DNA of 26,706 nt from JANMDR01 sp043760555 (GTDB taxonomy: Bacteria; Pseudomonadota; Gammaproteobacteria; Burkholderiales; Usitatibacteraceae): positions 1-26,706 of the forward strand of contig JAYUOW010000284.1 in the NCBI GenBank assembly GCA_043760555.1, in the 5' to 3' direction. The notes beneath the pieces are model-generated. The model made no database searches. It was not told where the DNA came from and worked only from the letters and a program-made list of their open reading frames with translations. Position numbers and translations under genes: made by a program. Of this stretch, positions 1-7,528 are shown in pieces (within the stretch, counting starts at the first letter, position 1; the number at the start of each line of letters is the position of its first letter).

Positions 1-90
1 CGCCTTTGCGCGTTATCACGTCACTTCTCGTAGCGATGCATGAAAACTTTCGCTCTTTCCCAAGCACCCAAAAAAACAGTGGTGGTGTAG

Positions 91-110
91 ACTGTCCGCG
101 TCGCGACAGT
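91..110. promoter_or_regulatory. Inverted repeat upstream of the TA-like pair, putative operator
   Basis: Arms ACTGTC and GACAGT are separated by 8 bp, and the repeat ends 20 bp before the antitoxin start. It is placed where an autoregulatory operator of a toxin-antitoxin operon would lie. A strong ribosome-binding site (AAAGGAG, 117-123) follows, 6 nt before the ATG. The operator role is inferred from position and symmetry only. Confidence 0.4.
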
Positions 111-129
111 ATATTTAAAGGAGATAACG

Positions 130-360
130 ATGGAAATTAAACTACAAGATCGCATTACCATGGAGCCCGAAAAATGTAGTGGGCGGCCTTGTATTCGGGG
201 TCTACGGATTCGAGTCACGGATGTTTTAAGCTTACTCGGTGCGGGTGCGAGCCATCAGGAAATATTGGACGACTATCCAATGCTCCAGGAAGACGACATT
301 TTGGCGGCGCTTCAATATGCTGCACTACAAGCCGACCATGCGATATTGATCGCTGCGTGA
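130..360 (+). CDS. DUF433 family protein, putative antitoxin
   Basis: This 76-aa protein matches the DUF433 pattern: an opening 'DRITMEPEKCSGRPCIRGLRI' like segment, followed by a helical part with 'EILDDYPMLQEDDILAALQYA'-like residues that resembles a winged or RHH-like DNA-binding fold. DUF433 proteins are usually encoded immediately before DUF5615 PIN-like proteins and are thought to be their antitoxins and repressors. That arrangement is seen here: the stop codon overlaps the next start in a GTGA junction (357-360). The start is fixed by AAAGGAG at 117-123. The antitoxin function is inferred from family and neighbourhood. Confidence 0.85.
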   Translation: MEIKLQDRITMEPEKCSGRPCIRGLRIRVTDVLSLLGAGASHQEILDDYPMLQEDDILAALQYAALQADHAILIAA

Positions 361-689
361 AATTACTCGTTGATAATCAATTACCGATAACCCTCGCGCG
401 CTACTTAGCTGCTAATGGTTTCGCGTGTGAACATGTGTTTGACGTTGGACTTGATGCCGCAAGTGACCAAGTAATTTGGCATTACGCTACTCTCAATCAT
501 TTGGTGATTGTGTCAAAAGACGAGGATTTTCAGGCGCTGGCGGCAAGACAATCTCGCATACCGCCGCAAGTGGTTTGGGCAAGACTAGGCAATTGTCGAA
601 AGACGGCGCTTTTAGCCGCATTCGAACGTGTGTTGCCCGTCATGCGCAATTTGCTTAACGCGGGTGAGGCGGTAATTGAAATTCGTTAG
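357..689 (+). CDS. DUF5615 PIN-like protein, putative toxin nuclease
   Basis: This 110-aa protein starts at GTG 357, overlapping the DUF433 stop by 4 bp. Translational coupling explains the lack of its own ribosome-binding site. The sequence begins VKLLVDNQLP, with acidic residues placed as in PIN/Mut7-C-like nucleases: D6, D37, and D55 plus D57 in the 'SKDEDF' motif. Members of this family are predicted RNases acting as toxins beside DUF433 proteins. Length and all expected acidic positions are intact, so the gene looks functional. A longer reading of the same frame begins further upstream inside the antitoxin gene and is rejected because of the coupled start. Confidence 0.82.
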   Translation: MKLLVDNQLPITLARYLAANGFACEHVFDVGLDAASDQVIWHYATLNHLVIVSKDEDFQALAARQSRIPPQVVWARLGNCRKTALLAAFERVLPVMRNLLNAGEAVIEIR

Positions 690-756
690 CTCGCATTTGC
701 GCATTGAATGACGCATTGTTTAATCCTGTTGAGTACAAAACGCAAGGGCTACAACG

Positions 757-791
757 TGCCAAAGATGCCCTATTTTAGGGCGTTTTCAGGC
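757..791 (+). repeat. REP-like hairpin, copy 1 (upstream of the RAYT gene)
   Basis: This imperfect palindrome has the core GCCCTATTTTAGGGC and degenerate outer arms (TGCCAAAGAT against GTTTTCAGGC). It lies 22 bp before the RAYT start, the classic position of a REP beside its transposase gene. There is no T-tract, so it is unlikely to be a terminator. Five more copies occur in the window at 2850, 5325, 20479, 25101 and 26048. Confidence 0.7.
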
Positions 792-813
792 TGACAAAGA
801 AAAGGAATCTAAC

Positions 814-1665
814 ATGGCTCGTCCCTTAAGACTAGAACTTTCCGGTGCGCTTTATCACGTGACCTCCCGCGGGGACGGGCGCGAAGATATTTACCTAAAC
901 GACGATGACCGCTTGGCGTGGCTCGACACTGTCGCGCAGGTGTGTGAACGGTTTAATTGGATTTGCCATGCTTATTGCATGATGACTAATCACTATCACC
1001 TGGTGATCGAAACGCCGGAGGCCAACTTATCCAAAGGGATGCGGCAGCTTAATGGCGTGTATACGCAAAACTTTAATCGTGCGCATCGCCGTGTGGGGCA
1101 TGTGTTTCAGGGCCGGTTTAAGGCGATTATTGTGGAGAAGGATGGCTACCTGTTGGAGCTTGCGCGGTACGTGGTGCTGAACCCGCTAAGGGCGCGCATG
1201 GTGCGAAGCCTTGAGGCTTGGCCTTGGAGCAGCTATGCAGCCACCTGCGGGCAAGTGGCTAAGCCAGATTGGTTGAACACTGATTTTATTTTGAGCCAAT
1301 TTGCCAGCCAACGGGCGCGGGCGTTGCAGAAGTACATCGTGTTTGTACATGAAGGCAAAGGTTTGCCGAGCGTGTGGGGTGAGTTGCAAGGGCAGATTTA
1401 TTTAGGGTCAACCCCGTTTGTAGAAAAAATGCAGCTTGAAATTGATAAGCAGCCAAAGTTGTTTGAAGTTCCCAAGGCGCAACGCCGCGCGTTGAAGCGC
1501 GATTTAGCAGAATACGCCGCTGCGCATCCGCGCAATGAAGCCATCGCGCTGGCGTTTTTGTCGGGGCAACACACGATGGCGGCAATTGCCACGCATTTCG
1601 GCGTGCATTACACCACGGTGAGTCGGTTGGTGAAGCTGCATGAGGCAGAGAAACGAACCAGTTAG
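814..1665 (+). CDS. REP-associated tyrosine transposase (RAYT, Y1/IS200-like TnpA_REP family)
   Basis: This is a 283-aa single-strand DNA transposase-like protein. The N-terminal Y1 domain (about residues 1-150) carries the metal-binding HUH motif as H60-Y-H62 within 'MTNHYHLV', a 'GHVFQGRFKA' segment, and a tyrosine-bearing helix ('YLLELARYVVLNPLRA', with Y112 and Y119 the candidate nucleophiles). A C-terminal helix-turn-helix at about 245-278 ('IATHFGVHYTTVSRL') marks the longer RAYT subgroup. RAYTs recognise REP hairpins rather than mobilising a standard IS. Here a hairpin copy sits directly upstream and related copies are scattered through the window. The reading frame and key residues are intact. 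A GGAAT ribosome-binding site precedes the ATG. Confidence 0.9.
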   Translation: MARPLRLELSGALYHVTSRGDGREDIYLNDDDRLAWLDTVAQVCERFNWICHAYCMMTNHYHLVIETPEANLSKGMRQLNGVYTQNFNRAHRRVGHVFQGRFKAIIVEKDGYLLELARYVVLNPLRARMVRSLEAWPWSSYAATCGQVAKPDWLNTDFILSQFASQRARALQKYIVFVHEGKGLPSVWGELQGQIYLGSTPFVEKMQLEIDKQPKLFEVPKAQRRALKRDLAEYAAAHPRNEAIALAFLSGQHTMAAIATHFGVHYTTVSRLVKLHEAEKRTS

Positions 1666-1750
1666 CCGCGTTGCTATTCCAAATAGCGGGTACCGAGGCA
1701 AATGTTTTGCTTGCGAGGTTTGGCGATCGAATGCAGATCAATTCAAGCTT

Positions 1751-1945
1751 TTAATTTGTGTTGTATCCAGCACCTGTACCTTCGCGTTTTAGCGCATCGG
1801 TCAGTGTGCTTAAACGTATGCCAAATTGGCGACTAATGTCGCCTTTATGCGGCTTTACACCTAGCGCTGCCACCTCACGATAACGCGCAAGCGCTGCGAT
1901 AACCCGAGGGGTGTTTGCACGTTTGCGGCGTTCATTTGCCATCAT
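1751..1945 (-). CDS. Small helix-turn-helix-like protein downstream of fic
   Basis: This 64-aa basic protein is encoded immediately after the Fic gene on the minus strand. Its start overlaps the 3' end of fic by 14 bp, so the two are probably translationally coupled. Two adjacent ATGs (1945 and 1942) are possible starts. Residues about 34-55 ('KGDISRQFGIRLSTLTDAL') look like a helix-turn-helix with a recognition helix. I do not recognise the family. Its position suggests an antitoxin or repressor partner of the Fic protein, possibly the ligand of the palindrome at 2745-2770. This is inference from context. Confidence 0.6.
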   Translation of the reverse strand: MMANERRKRANTPRVIAALARYREVAALGVKPHKGDISRQFGIRLSTLTDALKREGTGAGYNTN

Positions 1946-2720
1946 TCGTCGACGCTAGAAACGCGTCGCCATCGGGATGACAAGAAATTAAAAACCACAT
2001 CATTTCAGACGCGTCTCTTGATAGATAAAAGCGAATCATCTTCTCGTTGAATTCGTTCGCCCGCCCGGCGGGTACGCTGATGGCGTCGATGCCAGAAGAC
2101 ATTAAAATGCCGTTCATCATAAATCTTGAGGTTCGTTTGTTACCGTCGAAAAAAAACTGCTGCAATGCGCCAAATAAAAAAAATGCCAACGCGCGTTCAA
2201 ACGGATGTTCTATTTCATCGCTTAGTGCGGTCAAGCCTGCGTTGAACACTGCGATTAAATGCGGCGCACCGTCAACGGTTGGGTGCGGCGTGTATCGTCC
2301 CGCTACGCCTAAACCAACATCTGGCGTATAGTTTTTTTCTTCGCCTTCGCCACGGAAGACGCCCCATTCTAGGGCTTCTCCGCGTGCCACGATGGTATGC
2401 AACTCAGTAAATGTTGCGCGAGTGGGTGCAAATTTATTTGCTTTCACTAAGGTAAGCAGTCGCTTAGAACTGGCCGCTAAATTCAAAATTTGCTCTTGAT
2501 CAGAAATCTGTCGCCCACCGATAGTCACACCATCAAGCAGTGTTTTTACTTCGGGATAAGTAAACGGATTGCCTTCGAGCACGCTGGCGTCCCAAACAAA
2601 TTCCGGCAGCATGCGATGAAAGCGAAAGCATGCGCGGTTGACTGAATGCACCGGAATAGTTTCCGGTTGCCCCAGACGTTCCCAGCTAAAACCCAAAGCA
2701 CTAAATGCATTCATGACCAT
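1932..2720 (-). CDS. Fic-domain protein with the catalytic histidine replaced by glutamine
   Basis: The protein is 262 aa from ATG 2720; ATG 2714 is an alternative. Fic proteins transfer AMP or related groups through the motif HxFx(D/E)GN(G/K)R. Here the motif reads QFFFDGNKR (residues 188-196). The anion-binding DGNKR part is intact, but the catalytic His position is Gln (codon at 2157-2159). An EGN triplet (49-51) sits where the inhibitory helix motif of class II Fic proteins occurs. An in-frame ATG at 2807 would extend the protein through the promoter palindrome, so the shorter start is preferred: TATAAT (2743-2748) lies about 25 nt upstream of 2720. The gene is coupled to a small HTH-like gene downstream. 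Whether it retains enzymatic activity is unknown. Confidence 0.8.
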   Translation of the reverse strand: MVMNAFSALGFSWERLGQPETIPVHSVNRACFRFHRMLPEFVWDASVLEGNPFTYPEVKTLLDGVTIGGRQISDQEQILNLAASSKRLLTLVKANKFAPTRATFTELHTIVARGEALEWGVFRGEGEEKNYTPDVGLGVAGRYTPHPTVDGAPHLIAVFNAGLTALSDEIEHPFERALAFFLFGALQQFFFDGNKRTSRFMMNGILMSSGIDAISVPAGRANEFNEKMIRFYLSRDASEMMWFLISCHPDGDAFLASTNDGK

Positions 2721-2742
2721 GCGCTGCCAAATGTAAAAATCT

Positions 2743-2748
2743 ATTATA
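2743..2748 (-). promoter_or_regulatory. Predicted -10 element of the fic operon
   Basis: A perfect TATAAT on the minus strand lies about 25 nt before ATG 2720 and overlaps the edge of the 26-bp palindrome. No good -35 is visible at normal spacing. Confidence 0.5.
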
Positions 2749-2770
2749 CCGTAAATATATTTACGGTATA
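2745..2770. promoter_or_regulatory. 26-bp perfect palindrome over the fic promoter, putative operator
   Basis: This is a gap-free palindrome with 13-bp arms (arm TATACCGTAAATA). It occupies the predicted -35/-10 spacer and touches the -10 hexamer of the fic promoter. A dimeric repressor bound here would block the promoter. The natural candidate is the product of the fic operon's own small HTH-like gene. Symmetry and position are seen directly; the binding protein is inferred. Confidence 0.6.
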
Positions 2771-2849
2771 TGACGGCTCTAGTCGGGTTGCGCACCGTTA
2801 CCACCATAACGCGTTTCTTAGCTGCTTGTGCCGGAAAAATTGAAATGGA

Positions 2850-2886
2850 TGCCTGTAAACACCCTATTTTAGGCTATCTACAGCCA
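2850..2886 (+). repeat. REP-like hairpin, copy 2
   Basis: This copy has arms TGCCTGTAAACACCCT and AGGCTATCTACAGCCA around ATTTT. It is a degenerate copy of the window's hairpin family and keeps the TTGAAATG sequence just upstream that also precedes copies 4 and 5. No T-tract follows. It lies in the gap between the divergent fic and uvrD transcription units. Confidence 0.6.
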
Positions 2887-2990
2887 TTTATCACGAGCCT
2901 CAAAAACATAAATCCCGCGCATTGCCGCACGCCTGCGCGTTATCCGCGATAATCGCAGCACCCTAAATTTAAAGACGTGCGAACTATCCC

Positions 2991-5279
2991 ATGTTTCAAT
3001 CCTTTTCTGAAATAAACCTAGTCGAAAACTTAAACCCCGAACAAGCTCGCGCGGTGCTCCTGCCGCGTGAATCGGCTCTCATTTTAGCCGGTGCCGGTAG
3101 CGGCAAAACCAAGGTGCTCACTACCCGCATTGCTTATTTAATTCAAACCCATCAAGCAAGCCCCGGTGCTATTTTGGCAGTTACTTTTACCAACAAAGCC
3201 GCACGCGAAATGCTCACCCGCATTGGTTCCATGATGCCCATTAACACCCGTGGCATGTGGGTGGGCACGTTTCATGGGCTGTGCAATCGCATGCTGCGGG
3301 CGCATCACAAAGAAGCGGGGTTGCCTTCTAGTTTTCAAATTCTTGATTCGTCCGACCAAACATCCGCCATCAAGCGCGTCATTCGCGGCATGGGCATGGA
3401 TGAGGAACGGTTTAAGCCGAAAGAAATGGGCTGGTTTATCAACAGCTGCAAAGAACAAGGCTTGCGGGCGCGGGTGGTAGAAGCGCCGGATGAATTCACG
3501 CGCAAGCAGGTAGAAATTTATGCCGCCTACGATGCGCAATGCCAACGCGAAGGGGTGGCTGACTTTGCTGAATTATTGCTGCGCTGTTACGAGTTGCTAC
3601 AAAAAAACGCGGCGTTGATGACGCATTATCAGCACCGTTTCCGCTATATTTTGGTCGATGAATTTCAAGACACCAATCGCCTGCAATACGCGTGGATTAA
3701 GCTTTTAGCCGGTGCTGACCCTTGTATTTTAGCCGTTGGCGATGACGATCAATCTATCTACGGTTTTAGAGGAGCTGAAGCCGCCAATATGCGCGAATTT
3801 GAGCGTGACTTTGCGCGGGGCAATTTAATTAAGCTAGAGCAAAATTACCGCTCCTACGGCGCAATATTAGACGCCGCCAATGCCGTTATTTCGCACAACA
3901 ACGACCGGCTTGGCAAAAATTTATGGACGGATGCCGGTAAAGGCGAGCTGGTGCGGGTGTTTTCCGCCGCGACCGATTTAGAAGAATCCACCTTTATTGT
4001 TGAAGAAGTGCGCGCCCTGCATCGTGAAGGCAATAACTTGCGCGACATGGCGTTGCTGTATCGGTCAAACGCGCAATCCCGCGTGCTGGAACACGCGCTT
4101 TTCAGAGCGGATGTGCAATACAAAGTAACTGGCGGCTTACGCTTTTTTGAGCGCCAAGAAATTAAACACGCGCTGGGTTATTTGCGTTTGGCCGGTAATC
4201 CGGATGACGACGGCGCGTTTACTAGAGTCATCAACTTTCCGCCGCGCGGCATCGGTGCCCGCACGGTGGAGCAGGTGCAAGCCTTGGCCGTGCGCGATGG
4301 CGTGTCGCTTTACGCGGCGTGTGAAAACGCCATTGCCAATCGCGAACTGACTGGCCGTGCCGGCATCGCCATCAATAATTTTTTGCAAATGTTAGAAGGC
4401 TTAAAAGCATCGGCTGAAAAAATTACCATGCCCGAGCTTATTCAAGAAATGTTGGAACGCAGTGGCTTAAATCAGCATTACAAGTTAGAAAAAGAAGGCG
4501 AAGATAGACTTGAAAATTTGGCTGAATTAGTCAGTGCCACAGCCCAGTTTCAAGAAGAGTACGACGGTGAAGAGCCGCCATTAACGGCCTTCTTGGCGCA
4601 TGCCAGCCTTGAAAGTGGTGAGCGTGAAGCAGGTGTGGGTGACGATGCCTTGCAGTTAATGTCCGTGCATGCGTCCAAGGGTTTGGAATTTAATGCCGTG
4701 TTTATCGTGGGTGTGGAAGAAGGCTTATTTCCCCACACCAATTCACTCAATAATTTAGATGGTGTGGAAGAAGAGCGCCGCCTCATGTACGTGGCCATCA
4801 CCCGCGCCCGTAACCGCCTCTACATCACTCACGCCGGCTCGCGCATGTTGCACGGCCAAACTCAATATGGCGTGGTGTCGCGCTTTGTGGAAGAAATTCC
4901 GAGCGAGCTTTGCAACTGGCTAGTGCTGCCCGAAAAAGCTGCCACTTATAATCACTACGCCTCCAGCGGCCGACAAAACCAGTATAGCGGCGCAAATAAC
5001 TACGGCGGCAACCACGGCAGCAATAATTACGGTGGCAATCATTTCGGCGTGCGTGCACCAGACAATGAATTTAACGGTCAATTAGACGCAACCCGTGCCA
5101 AGTTTGAAACCAACAATTCGCCATACAAAACAGGAGCGAATGTGACCCATGCCAAGTTTGGCGATGGCGTGGTGATCGCTATTGAAGGCTTGGGCGATGA
5201 TTCGCGCATTCAAATTAAATTTCGGGACCACGGTGCCAAATGGCTTTTGCTTTCCTTGGCAAAACTCACCGTGCGATAA
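2991..5279 (+). CDS. uvrD: ATP-dependent DNA helicase of the UvrD/Rep (SF1A) family
   Basis: This 762-aa 3'-5' DNA helicase is of normal family length. Visible SF1 motifs are Walker A GAGSGKT (34-40), the 'GTFHGLCNRML' segment, motif II DEFQD (223-227), motif III 'GDDDQSIYGFRGA', 'EQNYRSY', and motif VI YVAITRAR (600-607). The C-terminal tail has a Gly/Asn-rich linker with a duplicated 'NNYGGNHG' unit (about 664-683). It ends in a Tudor-like module ('HAKFGDGVV...KLTVR') of the kind that contacts RNA polymerase in PcrA/UvrD. The family acts in nucleotide excision and mismatch repair. No strong ribosome-binding site precedes ATG 2991, but that start gives the usual short distance to 'LNPEQ'. 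The gene could be named rep or pcrA by other annotators. Confidence 0.9.
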   Translation: MFQSFSEINLVENLNPEQARAVLLPRESALILAGAGSGKTKVLTTRIAYLIQTHQASPGAILAVTFTNKAAREMLTRIGSMMPINTRGMWVGTFHGLCNRMLRAHHKEAGLPSSFQILDSSDQTSAIKRVIRGMGMDEERFKPKEMGWFINSCKEQGLRARVVEAPDEFTRKQVEIYAAYDAQCQREGVADFAELLLRCYELLQKNAALMTHYQHRFRYILVDEFQDTNRLQYAWIKLLAGADPCILAVGDDDQSIYGFRGAEAANMREFERDFARGNLIKLEQNYRSYGAILDAANAVISHNNDRLGKNLWTDAGKGELVRVFSAATDLEESTFIVEEVRALHREGNNLRDMALLYRSNAQSRVLEHALFRADVQYKVTGGLRFFERQEIKHALGYLRLAGNPDDDGAFTRVINFPPRGIGARTVEQVQALAVRDGVSLYAACENAIANRELTGRAGIAINNFLQMLEGLKASAEKITMPELIQEMLERSGLNQHYKLEKEGEDRLENLAELVSATAQFQEEYDGEEPPLTAFLAHASLESGEREAGVGDDALQLMSVHASKGLEFNAVFIVGVEEGLFPHTNSLNNLDGVEEERRLMYVAITRARNRLYITHAGSRMLHGQTQYGVVSRFVEEIPSELCNWLVLPEKAATYNHYASSGRQNQYSGANNYGGNHGSNNYGGNHFGVRAPDNEFNGQLDATRAKFETNNSPYKTGANVTHAKFGDGVVIAIEGLGDDSRIQIKFRDHGAKWLLLSLAKLTVR

Positions 5280-5324
5280 AAACTTACCGCAGACTACAAC
5301 CAAGCGTAGCTTAAAGCGCTAATT

Positions 5325-5370
5325 AAATGCCTGAAGACACCCTAAAATAGGGCGTCTTCAGGCATTTTTT
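5325..5370 (+). terminator. REP-like hairpin, copy 3, acting as the uvrD terminator
   Basis: The stem has 19-bp arms (5325-5343 and 5349-5367) with a single G:U-type mismatch around AAAAT, followed by a T-run to 5370. It sits 45 bp after the uvrD stop and has the shape of a Rho-independent terminator. It belongs to the same repeat family as the other hairpins, but with the loop in the reverse orientation (CTAAAATAG). Confidence 0.8.
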
Positions 5371-5477
5371 ATGGATAATCTTCGGGTGGTTCTGCGGCAC
5401 AGGTGGCGTTGCGCAGATGCCCAAATGCGCGTGAAACGCGGGTCAACCGACACCTCCGCGACACAACTGTTATCAAT

Positions 5478-5499
5478 CACTACGACGTTAGTCGTATTG
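5478..5499 (+). promoter_or_regulatory. Dyad operator TACGAC-N4-GTCGTA, copy A
   Basis: The site has perfect 6-bp arms around GTTA. The surrounding 22 bp match the reverse complement of 26548-26569 at 21 of 22 positions. Its last TTG forms the start of the predicted -35 hexamer at 5497. It is probably a regulator binding site for the pilus locus promoter. Confidence 0.6.
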
Positions 5500-5525
5500 G
5501 CGAACCGCTTGCGACCGCCTATGCT
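5497..5525 (+). promoter_or_regulatory. Predicted promoter of the pilus locus
   Basis: TTGGCG (5497-5502), a 17-bp spacer, then TATGCT (5520-5525) form a sigma70-like promoter. The match is imperfect, but the position relative to the dyad is the same as at the other end of the locus, which supports it. The start site would be near 5532. Confidence 0.42.
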
Positions 5526-5631
5526 GATCGTGTAGTCAACTTATGTAAATGCAGAAGAACCTAGGTGTAATCCCTAGTTAAACCTAAAGATGACTAGTAA
5601 AAACCACGAAAATGAGGCTTTAAAAAAATAT

Positions 5632-5683
5632 TTTGATAGTTTGGGGTAGCAAATTACGTTTAGTAAGTAACGGGAGAATTTTT
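5632..5683 (+). promoter_or_regulatory. Shared prepilin-operon leader element, copy A
   Basis: This element begins TTTGATAGTTT, contains CGTTTAGTAAGTA and ends in a T-run. It aligns over its full length with 20584-20634. It ends 138 nt before the prepilin start at 5822, against 139 nt in the second copy. A small stem (AGTTTG with CAAAT) is present. It may be a leader-RNA structure or a protein-binding site. Confidence 0.55.
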
Positions 5684-5821
5684 GTTCCGCTGATGTTCGA
5701 ATCAAGCAAAACCGAAGACCGCCTTAGCAGTTGTAAATTAGCCTCACTTTAATTTCAGCACCCCAGCCCCATCAAATTTTAGTTCTAGATTTATAAGCCC
5801 CTGACCCTAACGGAGAATAAT

Positions 5822-6613
5822 ATGCAAATGCGACAAACTCAAAAAGGCTTCACCCTCGTCGAAATGGCGATTGTGTTAGCCGTAATCGGCCTAATTTTAG
5901 GCGCAATCATGATCGGCAAAGACGTACAACGTAACGCCGAATATACAAAAATTAAACAGAAGTTTGTGGACCAGTGGGTGGTGGGATACAACACCTACTA
6001 TGCGCGGACTGGTGTGCCGATTGGGGATAGTCAAACGGCGCCTCGGCTGATGGTAAATGGTGCTGCCTACAATACCGCAGCGGGTGTTGTGACGTTATCA
6101 GGTGGAAACATGACGGGCGTTACTGCGCCCGCGCCGATTTGTGCGTCTGCCGTCACATTTGGTGCAGGCGCTGGCGCGGTTGCGGCCATCGATACTTTAC
6201 GTAGTTTGATGCTGCGTCAAGGTATACGGTTGCCGCCAGGTCGTGCTGAAGGTTTCGAAGATAAGTATGTATATCTAGACACCAACGGTAATCCCCAAGA
6301 AGTGCAAATATGTTTCCAATGGAATGCGCCGTCCACCCCATCTGGATCGGGCAATGTCATGGTCATCCGCGGTTTGACGCCTGACTTAGCGCGCACGCTA
6401 GACCAAATGATTGATGGTAAACCTGATGCGCAAGAAGGCATGTTTAGGTTGGCGGGAGTGGGTAACGGTACGGCCAATGCGCCAGGTGTGGAATGGGCAG
6501 GCAACAATACATACAACATCACCGCTGCTGCGCCTGCCGCTGCAACTGACGGCAATCGTTTTGATGAAGACCAAATTATGACACTCACCGCCCATTTTAA
6601 GATGAACCAATAA
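5822..6613 (+). CDS. Type IV prepilin, major-pilin type (paralog 1)
   Basis: This 263-aa prepilin has the class III leader MQMRQTQKG|FTLVEMAI, with cleavage after Gly9 and Glu at +5, then a hydrophobic helix to about residue 33. The globular part shares with the next gene a 'TGVxxGDxQxAP' segment, a 'GRxEGxxDxYxYxDxNG' segment (about 140-157), 'RGLTPDLAR' and 'IDGKPDAxEG'. One Cys pair (in PICAS and VQICF) may form a disulfide. The start is supported by GGAG at 5812-5815. It is the first gene of the long pilus operon and a strong candidate for a major subunit. It should be exported, cleaved by a prepilin peptidase encoded elsewhere, and polymerised in the inner membrane. Confidence 0.88.
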   Translation: MQMRQTQKGFTLVEMAIVLAVIGLILGAIMIGKDVQRNAEYTKIKQKFVDQWVVGYNTYYARTGVPIGDSQTAPRLMVNGAAYNTAAGVVTLSGGNMTGVTAPAPICASAVTFGAGAGAVAAIDTLRSLMLRQGIRLPPGRAEGFEDKYVYLDTNGNPQEVQICFQWNAPSTPSGSGNVMVIRGLTPDLARTLDQMIDGKPDAQEGMFRLAGVGNGTANAPGVEWAGNNTYNITAAAPAAATDGNRFDEDQIMTLTAHFKMNQ

Positions 6614-6643
6614 CCGTCACCGATACCCAAAAGGAGAATTAAC

Positions 6644-7528
6644 ATGAATTCCTCAAAGAAAATAGCGGCTGCGCGGCTTCCAAGCGCACAAACCGGCTTT
6701 ACATTAGTAGAAATTGCGATCGTATTAGCCGTCATCGGCCTAATTTTGGGCGCGGTTATGATCGGCAAAGACGTGCAACGCAACGCCGAATATTCTAAGG
6801 CCGCCAATAAATATTTGTACCAATGGAAAGCCTCTTACGACCAATATTACCAGCGTACCGGCGTGGTGGTCGGGGATTGCCAGCAGGCTCCTACGTATAT
6901 GGTCAACGGTTCGGAGACAACATTCGATAGCATCGCTTCGTGCACTCGCCCCGGCGGTAGCGCTCGCGCCGGTCTTCCTGAGAATTTTGCGGTCACTGGA
7001 CTCCGCGTCAGTAACGGGCAGGGTTATGCGCAAAATGATGTCGGTGCTGGTGACCCACTAATAGCAACACAAAACTTGCGAAATTTGATGATACGTGCGG
7101 GTATCCGTTTGGCACCTGGGCGCGGTGAGGGGCATGAAGATCGTTATCTGTATCAGGACAGCAATGGGAATGCTACCGAGCTGCAAGTTGCCTATCAGTG
7201 GAATCCGCCTGGAACTATTAGCGGTGCAGGCAATGTCATGGTGGTGCGCGGTTTAACGCCAGACTTAGCGCGTTATTTTGACCAGCTAATAGACGGTAAA
7301 CCAGACGCGCGAGAAGGACGCTTCCGCATTCAAAACAGTACGCTAAATGTCTCAAATCATAACGGCAATGCGCCTGGCGACTTGTGGGCGGGTAACAACA
7401 CGATTGGGCGGGGGACGGAAGCAGCACCAACTGCTGGTCCTACCGGTGGGCGTGCCGAATTAAATGGGCGCACGTTGGACGAAGATCGCATAGTCTTGGT
7501 GACCGCTCACTGGTCGATGGATCAATAA
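6644..7528 (+). CDS. Type IV prepilin, major-pilin type (paralog 2)
   Basis: This 294-aa prepilin begins 30 bp after paralog 1, with AAGGAGA upstream of the ATG. The leader ends QTG|FTLVEIAI, and the first hydrophobic helix is nearly identical to paralog 1, including GKDVQRNAEY. It shares the same globular motifs (TGVVVGD, GRGEGHEDRY, RGLTPDLAR, IDGKPDAREG, DEDR). It differs by a longer loop at about 90-130 containing a second Cys, and by a Gly/Thr-rich stretch before the C-terminus. The stop overlaps the next start (TAATG). The tandem layout indicates duplication; whether both subunits enter the same filament is unknown. Confidence 0.88.
   Translation: MNSSKKIAAARLPSAQTGFTLVEIAIVLAVIGLILGAVMIGKDVQRNAEYSKAANKYLYQWKASYDQYYQRTGVVVGDCQQAPTYMVNGSETTFDSIASCTRPGGSARAGLPENFAVTGLRVSNGQGYAQNDVGAGDPLIATQNLRNLMIRAGIRLAPGRGEGHEDRYLYQDSNGNATELQVAYQWNPPGTISGAGNVMVVRGLTPDLARYFDQLIDGKPDAREGRFRIQNSTLNVSNHNGNAPGDLWAGNNTIGRGTEAAPTAGPTGGRAELNGRTLDEDRIVLVTAHWSMDQ

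Larger units (their letters stand above)
5371..5821 (+). other. 451-bp regulatory region upstream of the pilus locus
   Basis: No convincing gene is present. The stretch contains a dyad operator (5478-5499), a predicted promoter (5497-5525), a long AT-rich part, and an element (5632-5683) repeated upstream of the second prepilin operon. If the promoter is correct, the first prepilin mRNA has a leader of about 290 nt. The first 130 bases (5371-5500) are GC-richer and show nothing I recognise. Confidence 0.6.

Noticed and set aside
1286..1741. Minus-strand frame of 151 codons overlapping the RAYT gene.
   Set aside because: It is almost wholly inside the intact transposase gene and resembles no family.
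2721..2807. Extension of the Fic protein to ATG 2807.
   Set aside because: The added codons run through the 26-bp palindrome and the TATAAT box, which makes sense as a promoter but not as coding sequence.
5371..5535. A 54-codon plus-strand frame from ATG 5371, and an opposite open frame without a start codon over the same bases.
   Set aside because: The plus frame is Arg-rich and has no ribosome-binding site (the preceding bases are the terminator T-run). The minus frame has an immediate upstream stop and no start, and ends inside the hairpin. The region is better explained by the operator and promoter at 5478-5525.
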